The notes under the pieces were generated by a model. The model saw only the letters and a list, made by a program, of their open reading frames with translations, made no database searches and was not told the origin of the DNA. Both the position numbers and the translations under genes were made by a program. DNA of 64,000 nucleotides from Chitinophaga terrae (ex Kim and Jung 2007) (GTDB lineage: Bacteria > Bacteroidota > Bacteroidia > Chitinophagales > Chitinophagaceae), in the NCBI RefSeq assembly GCF_900107795.1, contig NZ_FNRL01000009.1, positions 62,001 to 126,000 of the forward strand. The letters run 5' to 3'. Position 1 is the stretch's first letter, and each line of letters begins with the position of its first letter. Shown in pieces: positions 51,412-62,327 of this stretch.

Positions 51412-52407
51412 TTAGTTCATGATCTTATACATCAGTTCTTTCAGCAGCTCACCATCTTCTACCCCGCTATCGTTTACGCCTATACTCCGCAGGTTGTATT
51501 GATGCAGGAGCAGCACAGCTTTTTCGGTACCCTCGGGGCCGTACTGGCGGGCGGCATTCATATAATCCTTCACAAAAAACGGGTGTACGCCCAACGTGCT
51601 GGCCACTTCTTTTTCGTTTCCTTTAACGCTGAAGATCAGGTTCACTTTTGCGAAGAAGTTATAAAGGGCAGGCAGTGTCATCTGGATAGGCGCTGCTTTG
51701 GGATTAGCGGCAAAGTAGGCGATAATGCGATAGACTTTGGAAGTATCTTTCTGGCCTAAAGCATTTTGCAGTTCGAACACGTTGTATTCTTTACTGATAC
51801 CCACATATTTCTCTATATCGCCTTCGTCGATCTTCTTCTGGGCCGGGAGGTTAACCAGGAGCTTATCGATTTCATTGGCAATGCGGGAAAGGTCGTTGCC
51901 GATATGATCTACCAGGAGGATGGCTGCTTTCTGTGAAATAGCGAGTCCCTGGCCGCTTACGTAGGCTTCTACCCAGGCAGGCAACTGGTTGTCGTAAAGT
52001 TTTTTGGTAGACAGCAGTACCCCTTTTTCTTTGATCAGTTTAGCCAGTTTGCTTCGCCCGTCGATCTTGCCCTGTTTATGGGCTACTACAAATATGGTAG
52101 AAGACAGGGGGTTATCTATATAGGCTTCCAGTTTAAGCAGGTCTTTCATTGCCTGCGCTTCTTTCAGGATAACTACCTGTCTTTCAGCAAACATGGGATA
52201 TCTCCTGCAGGCATTGACAACAGTAGACCAGTCGGTATCTTTCCCGTACAGGACTGTCAGGTTAAATCCTCTTTCCGCTTCGGGCAACAGTTGGTGTTCC
52301 GCGTAGGCGGTCACCTGGTCTATGAAGAAATCCTCTTCTCCTTCCAGCCAGTATAACGACTTGAATTTCTGTTGCTTCCAGTCTTTAATAATATCTTGAT
52401 ACTCCAT
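51412..52407 (-). CDS. holA: DNA polymerase III delta subunit
   Basis: Opens the sliding clamp as part of the clamp loader. The 331-aa protein has the delta N-terminal pattern FKSLYWLEGEEDFFIDQVTAYAE, the clamp-binding stretch near YPMFAERQVVILKEAQAM, and DHIGNDLSRIANEIDKLLV with the helical collar. Sequence conservation in this family is low, but the combination is typical. It starts 5 nt after the stop of the PolB-like exonuclease, so both belong to one operon. Confidence 0.93.
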   Translation of the reverse strand: MEYQDIIKDWKQQKFKSLYWLEGEEDFFIDQVTAYAEHQLLPEAERGFNLTVLYGKDTDWSTVVNACRRYPMFAERQVVILKEAQAMKDLLKLEAYIDNPLSSTIFVVAHKQGKIDGRSKLAKLIKEKGVLLSTKKLYDNQLPAWVEAYVSGQGLAISQKAAILLVDHIGNDLSRIANEIDKLLVNLPAQKKIDEGDIEKYVGISKEYNVFELQNALGQKDTSKVYRIIAYFAANPKAAPIQMTLPALYNFFAKVNLIFSVKGNEKEVASTLGVHPFFVKDYMNAARQYGPEGTEKAVLLLHQYNLRSIGVNDSGVEDGELLKELMYKIMN

Positions 52408-52412
52408 GTAGC

Positions 52413-53138
52413 TTATTTAACGATAACGATATCTTCGGGTTGTAAAACAGGTAACTGCTTGAATTTGAGCAGCAGTTGCGCAACTGCGATCACATCTTTC
52501 TGACAATAGGTGACGATGCGTTGCAGGTCTTTTTCTTCCCAATATACCTTTCCTACCATACTGCCGTCTATATCATCCTTTGGCGTGGCTATGCCCATGA
52601 TAGCTGTCAGCAGTTTCAGGGAGATATAATACCTGTTGTCTCCAAACCTCCAGAGATGCAGCGTATCCAGCATAGGCACCTCCCAGGGTTTAAAGCCATG
52701 CAGTTGCAGTGGCTGGGGCAAAGATAAATGATGAATAACAGAACGCCTGCAAATAAAAGGAATATCAAACTCTTTTATGTTATGCCCGGCAAACTGGAAA
52801 CGGGGATGCTTGTTATGGAACCTGGATATGAGATCCAAAAAGTCGGCAAGCAATGCTTTTTCATCATCTCCATGGAACGATTTTAACCGGAGTTGATAGC
52901 GGTTATCTTCGATGCTGAAAAAACCGACTGATATACAAACGATTTTCCCGAACTCCGCATAGATGCCGGCCCTGTCAAACCACGCTATTTCTTCGCTTCC
53001 CGAAACTGGCGCAGTTTTTGCGTTTTTGTCACGCCAGAGCTGCTGCATGTCTTCTGATAAATGCTCTATTGTTGGTGCAGCCGGAGTTGTCTCTATGTCA
53101 AGCAACAATAATTGATCTAACGCAATATTAGGAAGCAC
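52413..53138 (-). CDS. Predicted 3'-5' exonuclease, PolB-like (DnaQ fold)
   Basis: DEDDy-type nuclease domain without a polymerase domain. Exo I is LLLDIETTP, Exo II GHNIKEFDIPFICRR, and Exo III YCQKDVIAVAQLL (Y-x3-D). 241 aa, cytoplasmic, matching the PF10108-type family common in Bacteroidota. The start codon is a GTG at 53138. It heads an operon with holA, which suggests a replication or repair role, but no substrate is known. Confidence 0.88.
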   Translation of the reverse strand: MLPNIALDQLLLLDIETTPAAPTIEHLSEDMQQLWRDKNAKTAPVSGSEEIAWFDRAGIYAEFGKIVCISVGFFSIEDNRYQLRLKSFHGDDEKALLADFLDLISRFHNKHPRFQFAGHNIKEFDIPFICRRSVIHHLSLPQPLQLHGFKPWEVPMLDTLHLWRFGDNRYYISLKLLTAIMGIATPKDDIDGSMVGKVYWEEKDLQRIVTYCQKDVIAVAQLLLKFKQLPVLQPEDIVIVK

Positions 53139-53184
53139 GATTGAGTAACGATTTTATACTATTATAAAATAGGAATATTATAAG

Positions 53185-53192
53185 TACTTTTG
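53185..53192 (+). promoter_or_regulatory. -7 box TACTTTTG before the coiled-coil membrane protein
   Basis: Exact TAnnTTTG, 47 nt before the ATG at 53240. Confidence 0.65.
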
Positions 53193-53239
53193 AATAACGA
53201 TTTTTAACCATATAACAACTAAACATAAAACTCACAACT

Positions 53240-54202
53240 ATGACGGAGAACACTTTTAACACACCTGCACCGGGATCTCCCGGACCAGAAAAACCTAAGA
53301 GCCGCAATGGGCTAATTTACGGTATTTTGATTGCAGCGCTTGCAGGTACCTGGATATATATGTTATACGACAAAAATAAATCCAGCGAACAAATCACACA
53401 AAAGAACGTTCAAATAGATTCTATCGCATCGTCAAGGGATAATTTACAACAAGAGTATAACGCAGCTACTGCGCGGTTGGATGACCTGGTTTCACAGAAC
53501 AGCCGTATGGATAGCCTGGTTAAAACAAAGGATAAAGAGATCCAGGACATGAAAGCCAGGATTTCCAGCATCCTCAGTAACAAAAATGCGACCCAGGCCC
53601 AACTGGCTGAAGCCCGCAGGTTGATAGAACAATTGAAATCCAACATTGAGGGTTACCAGCAAACCATTGAGCGACTGGAAGGTGAAAAGATCGTGCTGGC
53701 CGGAGAAAGGGATATTGCAAGAAAAGAACGCGATTCTGTATCCGTAGTGAAAGACAGTCTGAATAAGAAAGTGGACCTGGCTTCTGTATTGCATGCTTCC
53801 AATATCCACCTGCAACCAATCAGGGTTAAAGGCAATGGTAAAGAAGTGGAAACTACCAAAGCCAAACGCGCCGATATGATGAGAGTAACTTTTGACCTGG
53901 ATGATAACAGGGTTGCTCCAACCGGTGATAAAGAAATTTATGTGGCGATCACTGCTCCTGACGGTTCTCCTTTAGCAGTGGAAGCTTTAGGCTCCGGACG
54001 TTTCACACTGGAAGACGGTACCGAGAAATTATATACCGCTAAGAAAACTGTTTCTTATGTTACCGGTCAGAAATTACCTGTCACTATGGACTGGAAACAG
54101 AATTCCGATTTCAAACCAGGCGACTACGCTGTCGAAATCTACCACAACGGTTACAAAATCGGCGAGGGTAAAGTAACCTTGAGAAAAGGCGGTTTGTTCT
54201 AG
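53240..54202 (+). CDS. Hypothetical single-pass membrane protein with a long coiled coil
   Basis: I do not recognise a named family, although similar proteins occur in Chitinophagales. The 320-aa protein has a Pro-rich cytoplasmic N-terminus, one membrane helix at about residues 24-42, a coiled coil from about residue 50 to 180, and a C-terminal beta-rich domain (IYVAITAPDGSPLAVEALGS; GDYAVEIYHNGYKIGEGKVTL) that looks like an Ig-type fold. An envelope scaffold role is a guess. The TAG stop directly precedes repeat R5. Confidence 0.72.
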   Translation: MTENTFNTPAPGSPGPEKPKSRNGLIYGILIAALAGTWIYMLYDKNKSSEQITQKNVQIDSIASSRDNLQQEYNAATARLDDLVSQNSRMDSLVKTKDKEIQDMKARISSILSNKNATQAQLAEARRLIEQLKSNIEGYQQTIERLEGEKIVLAGERDIARKERDSVSVVKDSLNKKVDLASVLHASNIHLQPIRVKGNGKEVETTKAKRADMMRVTFDLDDNRVAPTGDKEIYVAITAPDGSPLAVEALGSGRFTLEDGTEKLYTAKKTVSYVTGQKLPVTMDWKQNSDFKPGDYAVEIYHNGYKIGEGKVTLRKGGLF

Positions 54203-54404
54203 ATTTCACGCAAAGGGGTTTCACGCAAAGACGCAAAGGAGCAAAGAAGCATAAGATTTTTTTTAAGGAAAATAAGAAAGCAAAGGAAGCGAAGATTATG
54301 TTATAAAACATTCTTCGCTTCCTTTGCTTTCTTATTTTCCTTAAAAAAAATCTTATGCTTCTTTGCTCCTTTGCGTCTTTGCGTGAAACCCCTTTGCGTG
54401 AAAT
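54203..54404. repeat. Long hairpin repeat element, copy 5 (R5): perfect 93-bp inverted repeat
   Basis: Arms 54203-54295 and 54312-54404 are exact reverse complements over all 93 bases. The loop is 16 nt and contains TGTTATAAAACA. Arm order: ATTTCACGCAAAGGGG, TTTCACGC, AAAGACGC, AAAGGAGC, AAAGAAGC, ATAAG, T8AAGGAAAATAAG, AAAGC, AAAGGAAGCGAAGA. It starts right after the stop of the coiled-coil gene. The next gene is 360 nt away in the same direction. Confidence 0.97.
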
Positions 54405-54764
54405 CCCGGTGCGGAACTTTTCTTGATAGTTTTTTAGCGGTTAAAATTTGTTAACGATTAGTTATTGATAAAAATATATATATAAAAATAAAATTAAATT
54501 AACGTTCTTTGCTACCACAATGATAGCCGGAGGCCAAACAGTGTACCCAGATCAATACCAGACTAGAACTAGAATGTGACAACAAAGTCGATTTGCCATT
54601 ATTAACCCGTGAACGAAGACAGTGTAATGCACTACCCCTGTGAGTGAATTATTCTTCTTTTGCAACAAAGCGGATTAACGACGCGCGATTTTACTTCTAT
54701 AGTCCTGTTCCTGGTGCTCTCCCGCTATTAAGGATCAGATATGAAGCCCAACTAAAACTGAAGC
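54405..54764. other. Gene-free 360-bp region before the response regulator
   Basis: The left part (to about 54505) is very A/T-rich. A weak -7-like GTTCTTTG occurs at 54504-54511. A short open frame of 19 codons (54520-54579, MIAGGQTVYPDQ and seven more) follows, then about 185 nt with no obvious stem-loop or gene. It may be a long leader of the response regulator. Confidence 0.5.
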
Positions 54765-55160
54765 ATGGAAGACATGAACAAAATTGTGTACGTCGTTGAT
54801 GACGATGAAATTTTTCATTTCATTATCACAAAGATGCTAAGGCAGCAAAGCGACCAACTAACGGTTACCTCTTTCCTGTGTGCTGAAGAGGCACTGGAAA
54901 AACTGTCCAGCGGTCCTCAATCTCAACTGCCCGCATTGATCATCCTTGATATGAATATGCAAAGAATGAATGGGTGGGACTTTATTGAAGCGTACAGGGG
55001 ACTTAAGAGTACTTTGAAAAACACAATCCCTATTATAATGTGTTCGTCCTCTGTGGATGTTCGTGATATGCAAAAAGTACAACATACACCAGAACTGATG
55101 GCATACATCACCAAGCCATTGGATAAAAACAAATTAAAGGTTATAGAAGAATACCTGTAA
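54765..55160 (+). CDS. Single-domain response regulator (CheY-like)
   Basis: A receiver domain with no output domain, 131 aa. The acidic pocket is D12-D14, the phosphoacceptor D62 (LIILDMNMQ), followed by S94-S96 and K117 (YITKPLD). The start may be the ATG at 54765 or 54774. No histidine kinase lies nearby, so its partner is elsewhere; such stand-alone receivers often relay phosphate between other proteins. A strong terminator follows. Confidence 0.93.
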   Translation: MEDMNKIVYVVDDDEIFHFIITKMLRQQSDQLTVTSFLCAEEALEKLSSGPQSQLPALIILDMNMQRMNGWDFIEAYRGLKSTLKNTIPIIMCSSSVDVRDMQKVQHTPELMAYITKPLDKNKLKVIEEYL

Positions 55161-55192
55161 TTATCTTACTGTTATCGTTACCTTATTATAAA

Positions 55193-55230
55193 GCAAAGAG
55201 GGTGTACCGGAAACCGATACACCCTCTTGC
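55193..55230. terminator. Bidirectional terminator between response regulator and ABC-F gene
   Basis: GAGGGTGTA pairs with TACACCCTC, extended by GCAA/TTGC across one bulge, with T4 on the right and A-rich sequence on the left. Confidence 0.85.
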
Positions 55231-55248
55231 TTTTATACGTTAGCCTGC

Positions 55249-57009
<1,761 letters not shown>

Positions 57010-57126
57010 CTATTATATGCATAACCCCTGCCCTGCCCCATTGCGGAAATCCGCGTCCCAATAAAATAAATCTCCGCCGAAATCTTCAACCAGCGATTAC
57101 ATCAAAATTATAAGTCATTTCGTATG

Positions 57127-57134
57127 TATCTTTA
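57127..57134 (+). promoter_or_regulatory. Near-consensus -7 box for can (TATCTTTA)
   Basis: Seven of eight match to TAnnTTTG, 24 nt before the ATG. Confidence 0.45.
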
Positions 57135-57158
57135 GCGCACTAAATCAATCTAACCACA

Positions 57159-57821
57159 ATGACTGCTTATAACCAGATATTTGAGAACAACAGGCAATGG
57201 GTTGCCGCCAAAACACGTACCGACGCAGAGTTTTTCGAAAAAATGGCGGACACTCAATCACCCGCTTATCTGTATATCGGGTGCAGCGACAGCCGTGTTC
57301 CGACCAACGAGATTATGGGTCTTGAAGCCGGGGAAGTATTTGTGCATCGCAACATTGCCAACCTTGTTCCGAATACCGACCTCAACGTTATGTCAGTGAT
57401 CAATTATGCTGTTGTTCACCTGGAAGTAAAACACATCATTGTTTGCGGCCACTATAACTGCGGAGGCGTGAAAGCTGCCATGCAGGCGAAAGACCTGGGT
57501 ATCCTTAACCCATGGTTAAGAAATATCCGCGACGTTTACCGCTTGCACATGGATGAACTGAACGCAATCAAAGATGAACACGAAAGATATAACAGGCTGG
57601 TAGAACTGAACGTACAGGAGCAATGTATCAATGTGATCAAAACCGCTGCTGTTCAGAAGTCTTACGTTGCAAAAGGATATCCTACTGTCCATGGCTGGGT
57701 ATATGACCTGAAGAACGGTATGCTGAAAGATCTGCAGATCGACTTTGAAGGGGTATTGCACGAAATCCAGCGGATCTACGATCTTACCGGCTCCGGCTTA
57801 ATGCAAAAAGAGAACGAATAA
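57159..57821 (+). CDS. can: Beta-carbonic anhydrase
   Basis: Zinc enzyme interconverting CO2 and bicarbonate. The ligands C42, H98 and C101 and the D44-R46 dyad (GCSDSRVPTN; VCGHYNCGG) fall at the same numbers as in E. coli Can. 220 aa, cytoplasmic. Its TAA stop shares one base with the murI ATG (TAATG), so the two are translationally coupled, an unusual pairing. Confidence 0.97.
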   Translation: MTAYNQIFENNRQWVAAKTRTDAEFFEKMADTQSPAYLYIGCSDSRVPTNEIMGLEAGEVFVHRNIANLVPNTDLNVMSVINYAVVHLEVKHIIVCGHYNCGGVKAAMQAKDLGILNPWLRNIRDVYRLHMDELNAIKDEHERYNRLVELNVQEQCINVIKTAAVQKSYVAKGYPTVHGWVYDLKNGMLKDLQIDFEGVLHEIQRIYDLTGSGLMQKENE

Positions 57822-58639
57822 TGGGACCTATAGGCGTTTTCGATTCCGGCTACGGTGGCTTAACCGTGTTAAAAGAAATAGTCGCTGAGCTGCCGCAATA
57901 CGATTATATATACCTTGGCGACAATGCCCGTGCGCCTTATGGCAACCGGGGTTTCGATACCATTCATGCCTATACGCTGGAATGCGTGGAGAAACTCTTC
58001 GGAATGGGCTGCCCGCTGGTGATCCTGGCCTGCAACACCGCATCTGCCAAAGCTTTGCGTACCATCCAGCAGAAAGACCTGCCCAACATCGCCCCCGACA
58101 ACAGGGTGCTCGGCGTTATCAGGCCTACTTCCGAAATGGTTGGCACCATTACAGAAACCGGTGAGATCGGGATACTGGCCACTAACGGTACCGTATCATC
58201 GGAGTCGTACCCGCTGGAGATCCATAAGTTCTTTCCCCAGGTAAATGTTCACCAGCTGGCCTGCCCAATGTGGGTGCCGCTGATAGAAAACAATGAACAT
58301 GAAAGCGAAGGGGCTGATTATTTTGTAAAAGAATATATCGATAAGATCCTTTCAAAAGCAGAAAACATCGACACCCTGGTACTGGGCTGCACCCATTACC
58401 CGCTGCTGATGAAAAAGATCAAACAATACCTGCCCGGGGGCATTACCGTACTTTCACAAGGCAAGATCGTTGCGCATAGCCTGAAAGACTATCTCCGGAG
58501 ACACCCGGAAATGGAAACCAGGTTGAGCAAACATAAGCAACAACAGTTCTTTACCACAGATGATCCGGCGATCTTTGACAAGATGGCCGAGATATTTTAT
58601 GGTAAAAGTGTTCAGAGCAGGAAAATGCAAACGAGATAA
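57821..58639 (+). CDS. murI: Glutamate racemase
   Basis: Makes D-glutamate for peptidoglycan. The catalytic cysteines are C71 (LACNTASA) and C190 (LVLGCTHYPLL), with D8 in GVFDSGYGGL. 272 aa is normal. It overlaps the can stop by one base and is followed by a strong terminator shared with the convergent S9 peptidase gene. Confidence 0.97.
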   Translation: MGPIGVFDSGYGGLTVLKEIVAELPQYDYIYLGDNARAPYGNRGFDTIHAYTLECVEKLFGMGCPLVILACNTASAKALRTIQQKDLPNIAPDNRVLGVIRPTSEMVGTITETGEIGILATNGTVSSESYPLEIHKFFPQVNVHQLACPMWVPLIENNEHESEGADYFVKEYIDKILSKAENIDTLVLGCTHYPLLMKKIKQYLPGGITVLSQGKIVAHSLKDYLRRHPEMETRLSKHKQQQFFTTDDPAIFDKMAEIFYGKSVQSRKMQTR

Positions 58640-58662
58640 GCCCCGTACGCATCGGGCACAAA

Positions 58663-58695
58663 AAAGCCTCCCGCTGTTTGACAGGGGGAGGCTTT
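58663..58695. terminator. Bidirectional terminator between murI and the S9 peptidase gene
   Basis: AAAGCCTCCC (58663-58672) pairs with GGGAGGCTTT (58686-58695), with CTGT/ACAG inside, A-rich on the left and T-rich on the right. Confidence 0.9.
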
Positions 58696-58708
58696 CTTTA
58701 TATAGATC

Positions 58709-60838
58709 CTATTTTCCTTCCAGCTTCAGCAAGAATGAATATTCCAGTGCCACTTCTTCAAGGGCCTTGTACCTTCCGCTGGCCCCGCCATGGCCTGCCT
58801 CCATATTGGTATGCAGCAACAGCAGGTTATGGTCGGTTTTCATCTCTCTTAATTTAGCTACCCACTTGGCAGGTTCATAGTATTGTACCTGCGAATCGTG
58901 CAAACCGGTTGTCACCAGCATGTTCGGATAATTAACACGTTGCACATTGTCGTAAGGCGAATAGGATTTCATGTAATCATATGAATCCTTATTCTTTGGA
59001 TTACCCCATTCGTCGAATTCGCCGGTCGTTAACGGGATGCTCTCGTCAAGCATGGTAGTTACCACGTCTACGAACGGTACCTGGGCTATCACGCCATGGA
59101 AGAGGTTAGGCTTCATATTTACTACAGCGCCCATCAGCAAGCCGCCGGCGCTGCCTCCCATCGCATACAGGTGCGAGGTATCTGTATAATGTTGCTGAAC
59201 AAGGTATTCTGCACAGGCAATAAAATCGGTGAAGGTATTCTTCTTCTTGAATAATTTCCCGTCTTCATACCATTGGCGGCCCATTTCCTGGCCTCCCCTG
59301 ATATGCGCTATGGCGTAGGCAAATCCCCTATCGAGCAAACTAACTAAATCCGAATCGAATTCCACGTCCATGCTGTAACCATAAGAGCCATATCCATAAA
59401 GCAAAAGCGGGTTTTTCCCGTTCTTTTCAAATGTTTTCTTATAAACAATTGAGATAGGGATCTTGGTGCCATCGCTGGCTGTAGCAAACAAACGCTCTGT
59501 GGCATAGTCTTTCGGATCATAACCTCCCAATACTTCCTCCTGCCGCTTTAATTCGGAATTACCGGTTTCCATGTTGTAGTCGTACACAGAACTGGGGGTA
59601 ATTAAAGAAGTATAGTTGTATCGCAGCTCTTTGCTGTCCATTTCCCGGTTAGTTCCTATAGAAACGGTATACGTAGTTTCAGAGAAAGGAATGAATTTTT
59701 CCTGGTGTTTCTTTTCGTCTATGACCCTTAGCCGGGTAAGTCCGTCTTTCCGTTCTGCCAGTACCATGAAATCTTTGAAGATCTCCATTCCCTGCAGCAA
59801 CACGTCACTGCGATTAGGTATCAGTTCTTTCCAGTTCTGCCGGCTTGTTTGTGCAAGAGGCGTTTGCATCAGGCGAAAATTGAGCGCATCCCAGTTGGTT
59901 ACGATATAGAACTTATCATCGCGGTGTTCGATGGAATAGAGCATATCCTTCGTTCTTGGCTGGAATATCCTGAAGGCTTCGGTGGGTTTATTGGCATCCA
60001 CGATGCGGCTTTCAGACGAAAGCGTGCTTTCACTTTCGATGACGATATATTGTCCTGACTTTGTTTTACGGACGCTTACGTCATACGTTTCATCTGTTTC
60101 GTTATAGATCTCTTTATCGTTGCTGTCGCCTAATTGATGACGCAGTACTTTACAAGACCTTAAGGTAACTGTATCCTTCTTCGTGTAGAACAATGTTTTA
60201 TTATCGGCAGCCCAGGCGCTGGCCGGCGTAGCATCCGGGATGTTGTCCGGAAGCAGTTCGTTCGTTTCCAGGTTCTTAACCTTGATGGTATAACGGCGAC
60301 GGCTAACCGTATCGATGGCGTAAGCCAGCAGTTTGGCGTCGGGACTTACGTTAATGCCGGCAACGTGGCAGTAGGCGTGTCCTGCAGCCAGTTCGTTGAC
60401 ATTCAGGATCACCTGTTCGGCGGCTTCCAGGCTTCCCTTTTTACGGCAGAAAATAGGATATTCTTTTCCTGCTTCGTAACGGGAGTAATAGTAGTAACCG
60501 TTTTTGAGGTAGGGAACAGACTGATCTGTTTCCTTGATACGTGCTTTCATCTCTTCGAACAGCTTTGAACGCAGTTTCTTCTCCGGCGCCATAATGGTGT
60601 CGAGGTAGGCGTTTTCAGCTTTGAGATAATCGATCACCTTTGGATTTTCGGGATCGTTCAGCCAGTAATAGTTGTCAATCCGCTTATCGCCGTGGATTGT
60701 CAGTTCTTTGGGGATCTTTTCAGCCACAGGCGGCTGAATATCTTGCGCTGAGTTCATTCCTTTCTTCTTTTCGTTACATGATAATAACGCAATCGTTCCC
60801 ATAAGCAACAAAAAATTACCCTGGAAGTTCTTAGGCAT
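58709..60838 (-). CDS. S9 prolyl oligopeptidase family lipoprotein (oligopeptidase B-like)
   Basis: Serine peptidase cleaving short peptides, probably after basic residues by similarity to oligopeptidase B. The lipobox is ALLSC (C21), so it is anchored in the periplasm or outer membrane. The N-terminal beta-propeller is followed by the hydrolase with GGSAGGLLMG (nucleophile serine), and the C-terminal LLLHTNMEAGHGGASG (histidine). 709 aa. It lies 30 nt after the Gfo/Idh/MocA stop, same strand. Confidence 0.93.
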   Translation of the reverse strand: MPKNFQGNFLLLMGTIALLSCNEKKKGMNSAQDIQPPVAEKIPKELTIHGDKRIDNYYWLNDPENPKVIDYLKAENAYLDTIMAPEKKLRSKLFEEMKARIKETDQSVPYLKNGYYYYSRYEAGKEYPIFCRKKGSLEAAEQVILNVNELAAGHAYCHVAGINVSPDAKLLAYAIDTVSRRRYTIKVKNLETNELLPDNIPDATPASAWAADNKTLFYTKKDTVTLRSCKVLRHQLGDSNDKEIYNETDETYDVSVRKTKSGQYIVIESESTLSSESRIVDANKPTEAFRIFQPRTKDMLYSIEHRDDKFYIVTNWDALNFRLMQTPLAQTSRQNWKELIPNRSDVLLQGMEIFKDFMVLAERKDGLTRLRVIDEKKHQEKFIPFSETTYTVSIGTNREMDSKELRYNYTSLITPSSVYDYNMETGNSELKRQEEVLGGYDPKDYATERLFATASDGTKIPISIVYKKTFEKNGKNPLLLYGYGSYGYSMDVEFDSDLVSLLDRGFAYAIAHIRGGQEMGRQWYEDGKLFKKKNTFTDFIACAEYLVQQHYTDTSHLYAMGGSAGGLLMGAVVNMKPNLFHGVIAQVPFVDVVTTMLDESIPLTTGEFDEWGNPKNKDSYDYMKSYSPYDNVQRVNYPNMLVTTGLHDSQVQYYEPAKWVAKLREMKTDHNLLLLHTNMEAGHGGASGRYKALEEVALEYSFLLKLEGK

Positions 60839-60868
60839 ATGAGATAGTTTTAAATAAGTATACTAAAG

Positions 60869-62251
60869 TTAGATGACTTGCATCTTTACCGGGTCCCAGT
60901 GCATGATCTTTTTACTGAAGTAGCTTTCGTTGGCCAGGAGCGCCGGACCGGCAGCCCTGAGGCCAAATACGGCATCTTCTATTACAGGTTTGCCGGTGCG
61001 CATAGACTCGAAGAAATTTGTAAAATGATCGAGCCTGTCGTCGTATCCTTTAGGAGCAGCAAAATTGTTCGTGTATTGTTCGCCGTTGCGGGTATTGGCA
61101 GGATATTTTGCATCGTAGTTCTTTACAAACTGCGTCTGCTGTGCGGCAGGGAAAGTGCGGAAAGTATCCCATCCTCCGTAGCCCGGCGCTTCAGGGAGTT
61201 TATGTTTGATCACTTTAAAATCGTTCCAGCCCATTTCTATAACTCCTTCGTTGCCTATGAGGCGGGTGTATTCTCCTCCGCCGCTGCCATCGGCGAAGTT
61301 TACCCTTAAGGTCATCTGGAAAGCCTGGTGTTCTTTGGTTTCAGGGTAGTTGAAGATGGCCACTACCACATCCGGTACGTCTCTGCCATCTTTCCATTGT
61401 ACGAGGTTGCCGCTGGCGTAAATGGATTCAGGGCCCAGGGAGCCGGTGATGTAATGCAGACCGGTGATGAGATGAACGAACAGGTCGCCGGGGATGCCGG
61501 TACCGTATGCCTGGTAATTTCTCCAGCGGAAGAAGCGTTTAGGGTCGAAAGGTACTTTGGCGGTATCTTTCAGGAAGGTGTCAAAATCGACAGTGGCAGG
61601 GGAAGCATCTGGCGGGATGGAGTATTGCCAGGCGCCGAGGGCGCTATGGCGGTCCATCCGGGCCTCTACGACGTTCAGCTGGCCGATTGCCCCCGCCTGG
61701 TAGCGTTTGCGCGCTTCTGCAAGCGCCACGCTGCTTACCCGCTGGCTGCCCACCTGGAATACAGCTTTCGTACGTTTCTGGGCTTCTATCACCTTATGCC
61801 CTTCGGCTATCTGCTGTACCATAGGTTTTTCGCAGTATACTGCTTTCCCTGCCTCCATGGCGTCGATAGCGATGGTATCGTGCCAGTGATCGGGAGTTGC
61901 AATGATCACAGCGTCTATATCTTTTCGTTTCAGGAGTTCCCTGTAATCGCGGGTTGTTTGAATATGTGAGCCAAATACTTCTTTACATCTTGTCAAGTGG
62001 CCATCGTACAGGTCGGCTACCCCTACCAGTTCCACTCCCGGTACTTTCAGCGCTGTTTCCACATCGCCAAATCCCATGATCCCCATTCCAATTCCTGCTA
62101 TCCTGATCTTGTCATTAGCGGATATCTTTTTTTCGGGTTGAAGTATGGTGTATTTTTCTTTTTCAGATGCTAACGCGGAAAGCTGGCCTATGCCCAGTAA
62201 AGCGGCGGTGCTGCCTATGTTTTTAATGAATTTCCTGCGAGATTCAGACAT
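60869..62251 (-). CDS. Gfo/Idh/MocA family oxidoreductase with Tat signal
   Basis: NAD(P)-dependent sugar or polyol dehydrogenase-like protein exported folded through the Tat pathway. The N-terminus carries the twin-arginine pattern SRRKFIKN, then the Rossmann segment IRIAGIGMGIMGFGDVE and the catalytic-site AVYCEKPM. 460 aa. The family is expanded in Bacteroidota, often for glycan breakdown, but the substrate is unknown. It precedes the S9 peptidase gene by 30 nt. Confidence 0.93.
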   Translation of the reverse strand: MSESRRKFIKNIGSTAALLGIGQLSALASEKEKYTILQPEKKISANDKIRIAGIGMGIMGFGDVETALKVPGVELVGVADLYDGHLTRCKEVFGSHIQTTRDYRELLKRKDIDAVIIATPDHWHDTIAIDAMEAGKAVYCEKPMVQQIAEGHKVIEAQKRTKAVFQVGSQRVSSVALAEARKRYQAGAIGQLNVVEARMDRHSALGAWQYSIPPDASPATVDFDTFLKDTAKVPFDPKRFFRWRNYQAYGTGIPGDLFVHLITGLHYITGSLGPESIYASGNLVQWKDGRDVPDVVVAIFNYPETKEHQAFQMTLRVNFADGSGGGEYTRLIGNEGVIEMGWNDFKVIKHKLPEAPGYGGWDTFRTFPAAQQTQFVKNYDAKYPANTRNGEQYTNNFAAPKGYDDRLDHFTNFFESMRTGKPVIEDAVFGLRAAGPALLANESYFSKKIMHWDPVKMQVI

Positions 62252-62327
62252 TTTATTTGTGTTTTAAGGGTGACATAGCCACACATAATACAAAAAAATC
62301 CGCTCCCCGCAAAGTGGGCGCACGGAG

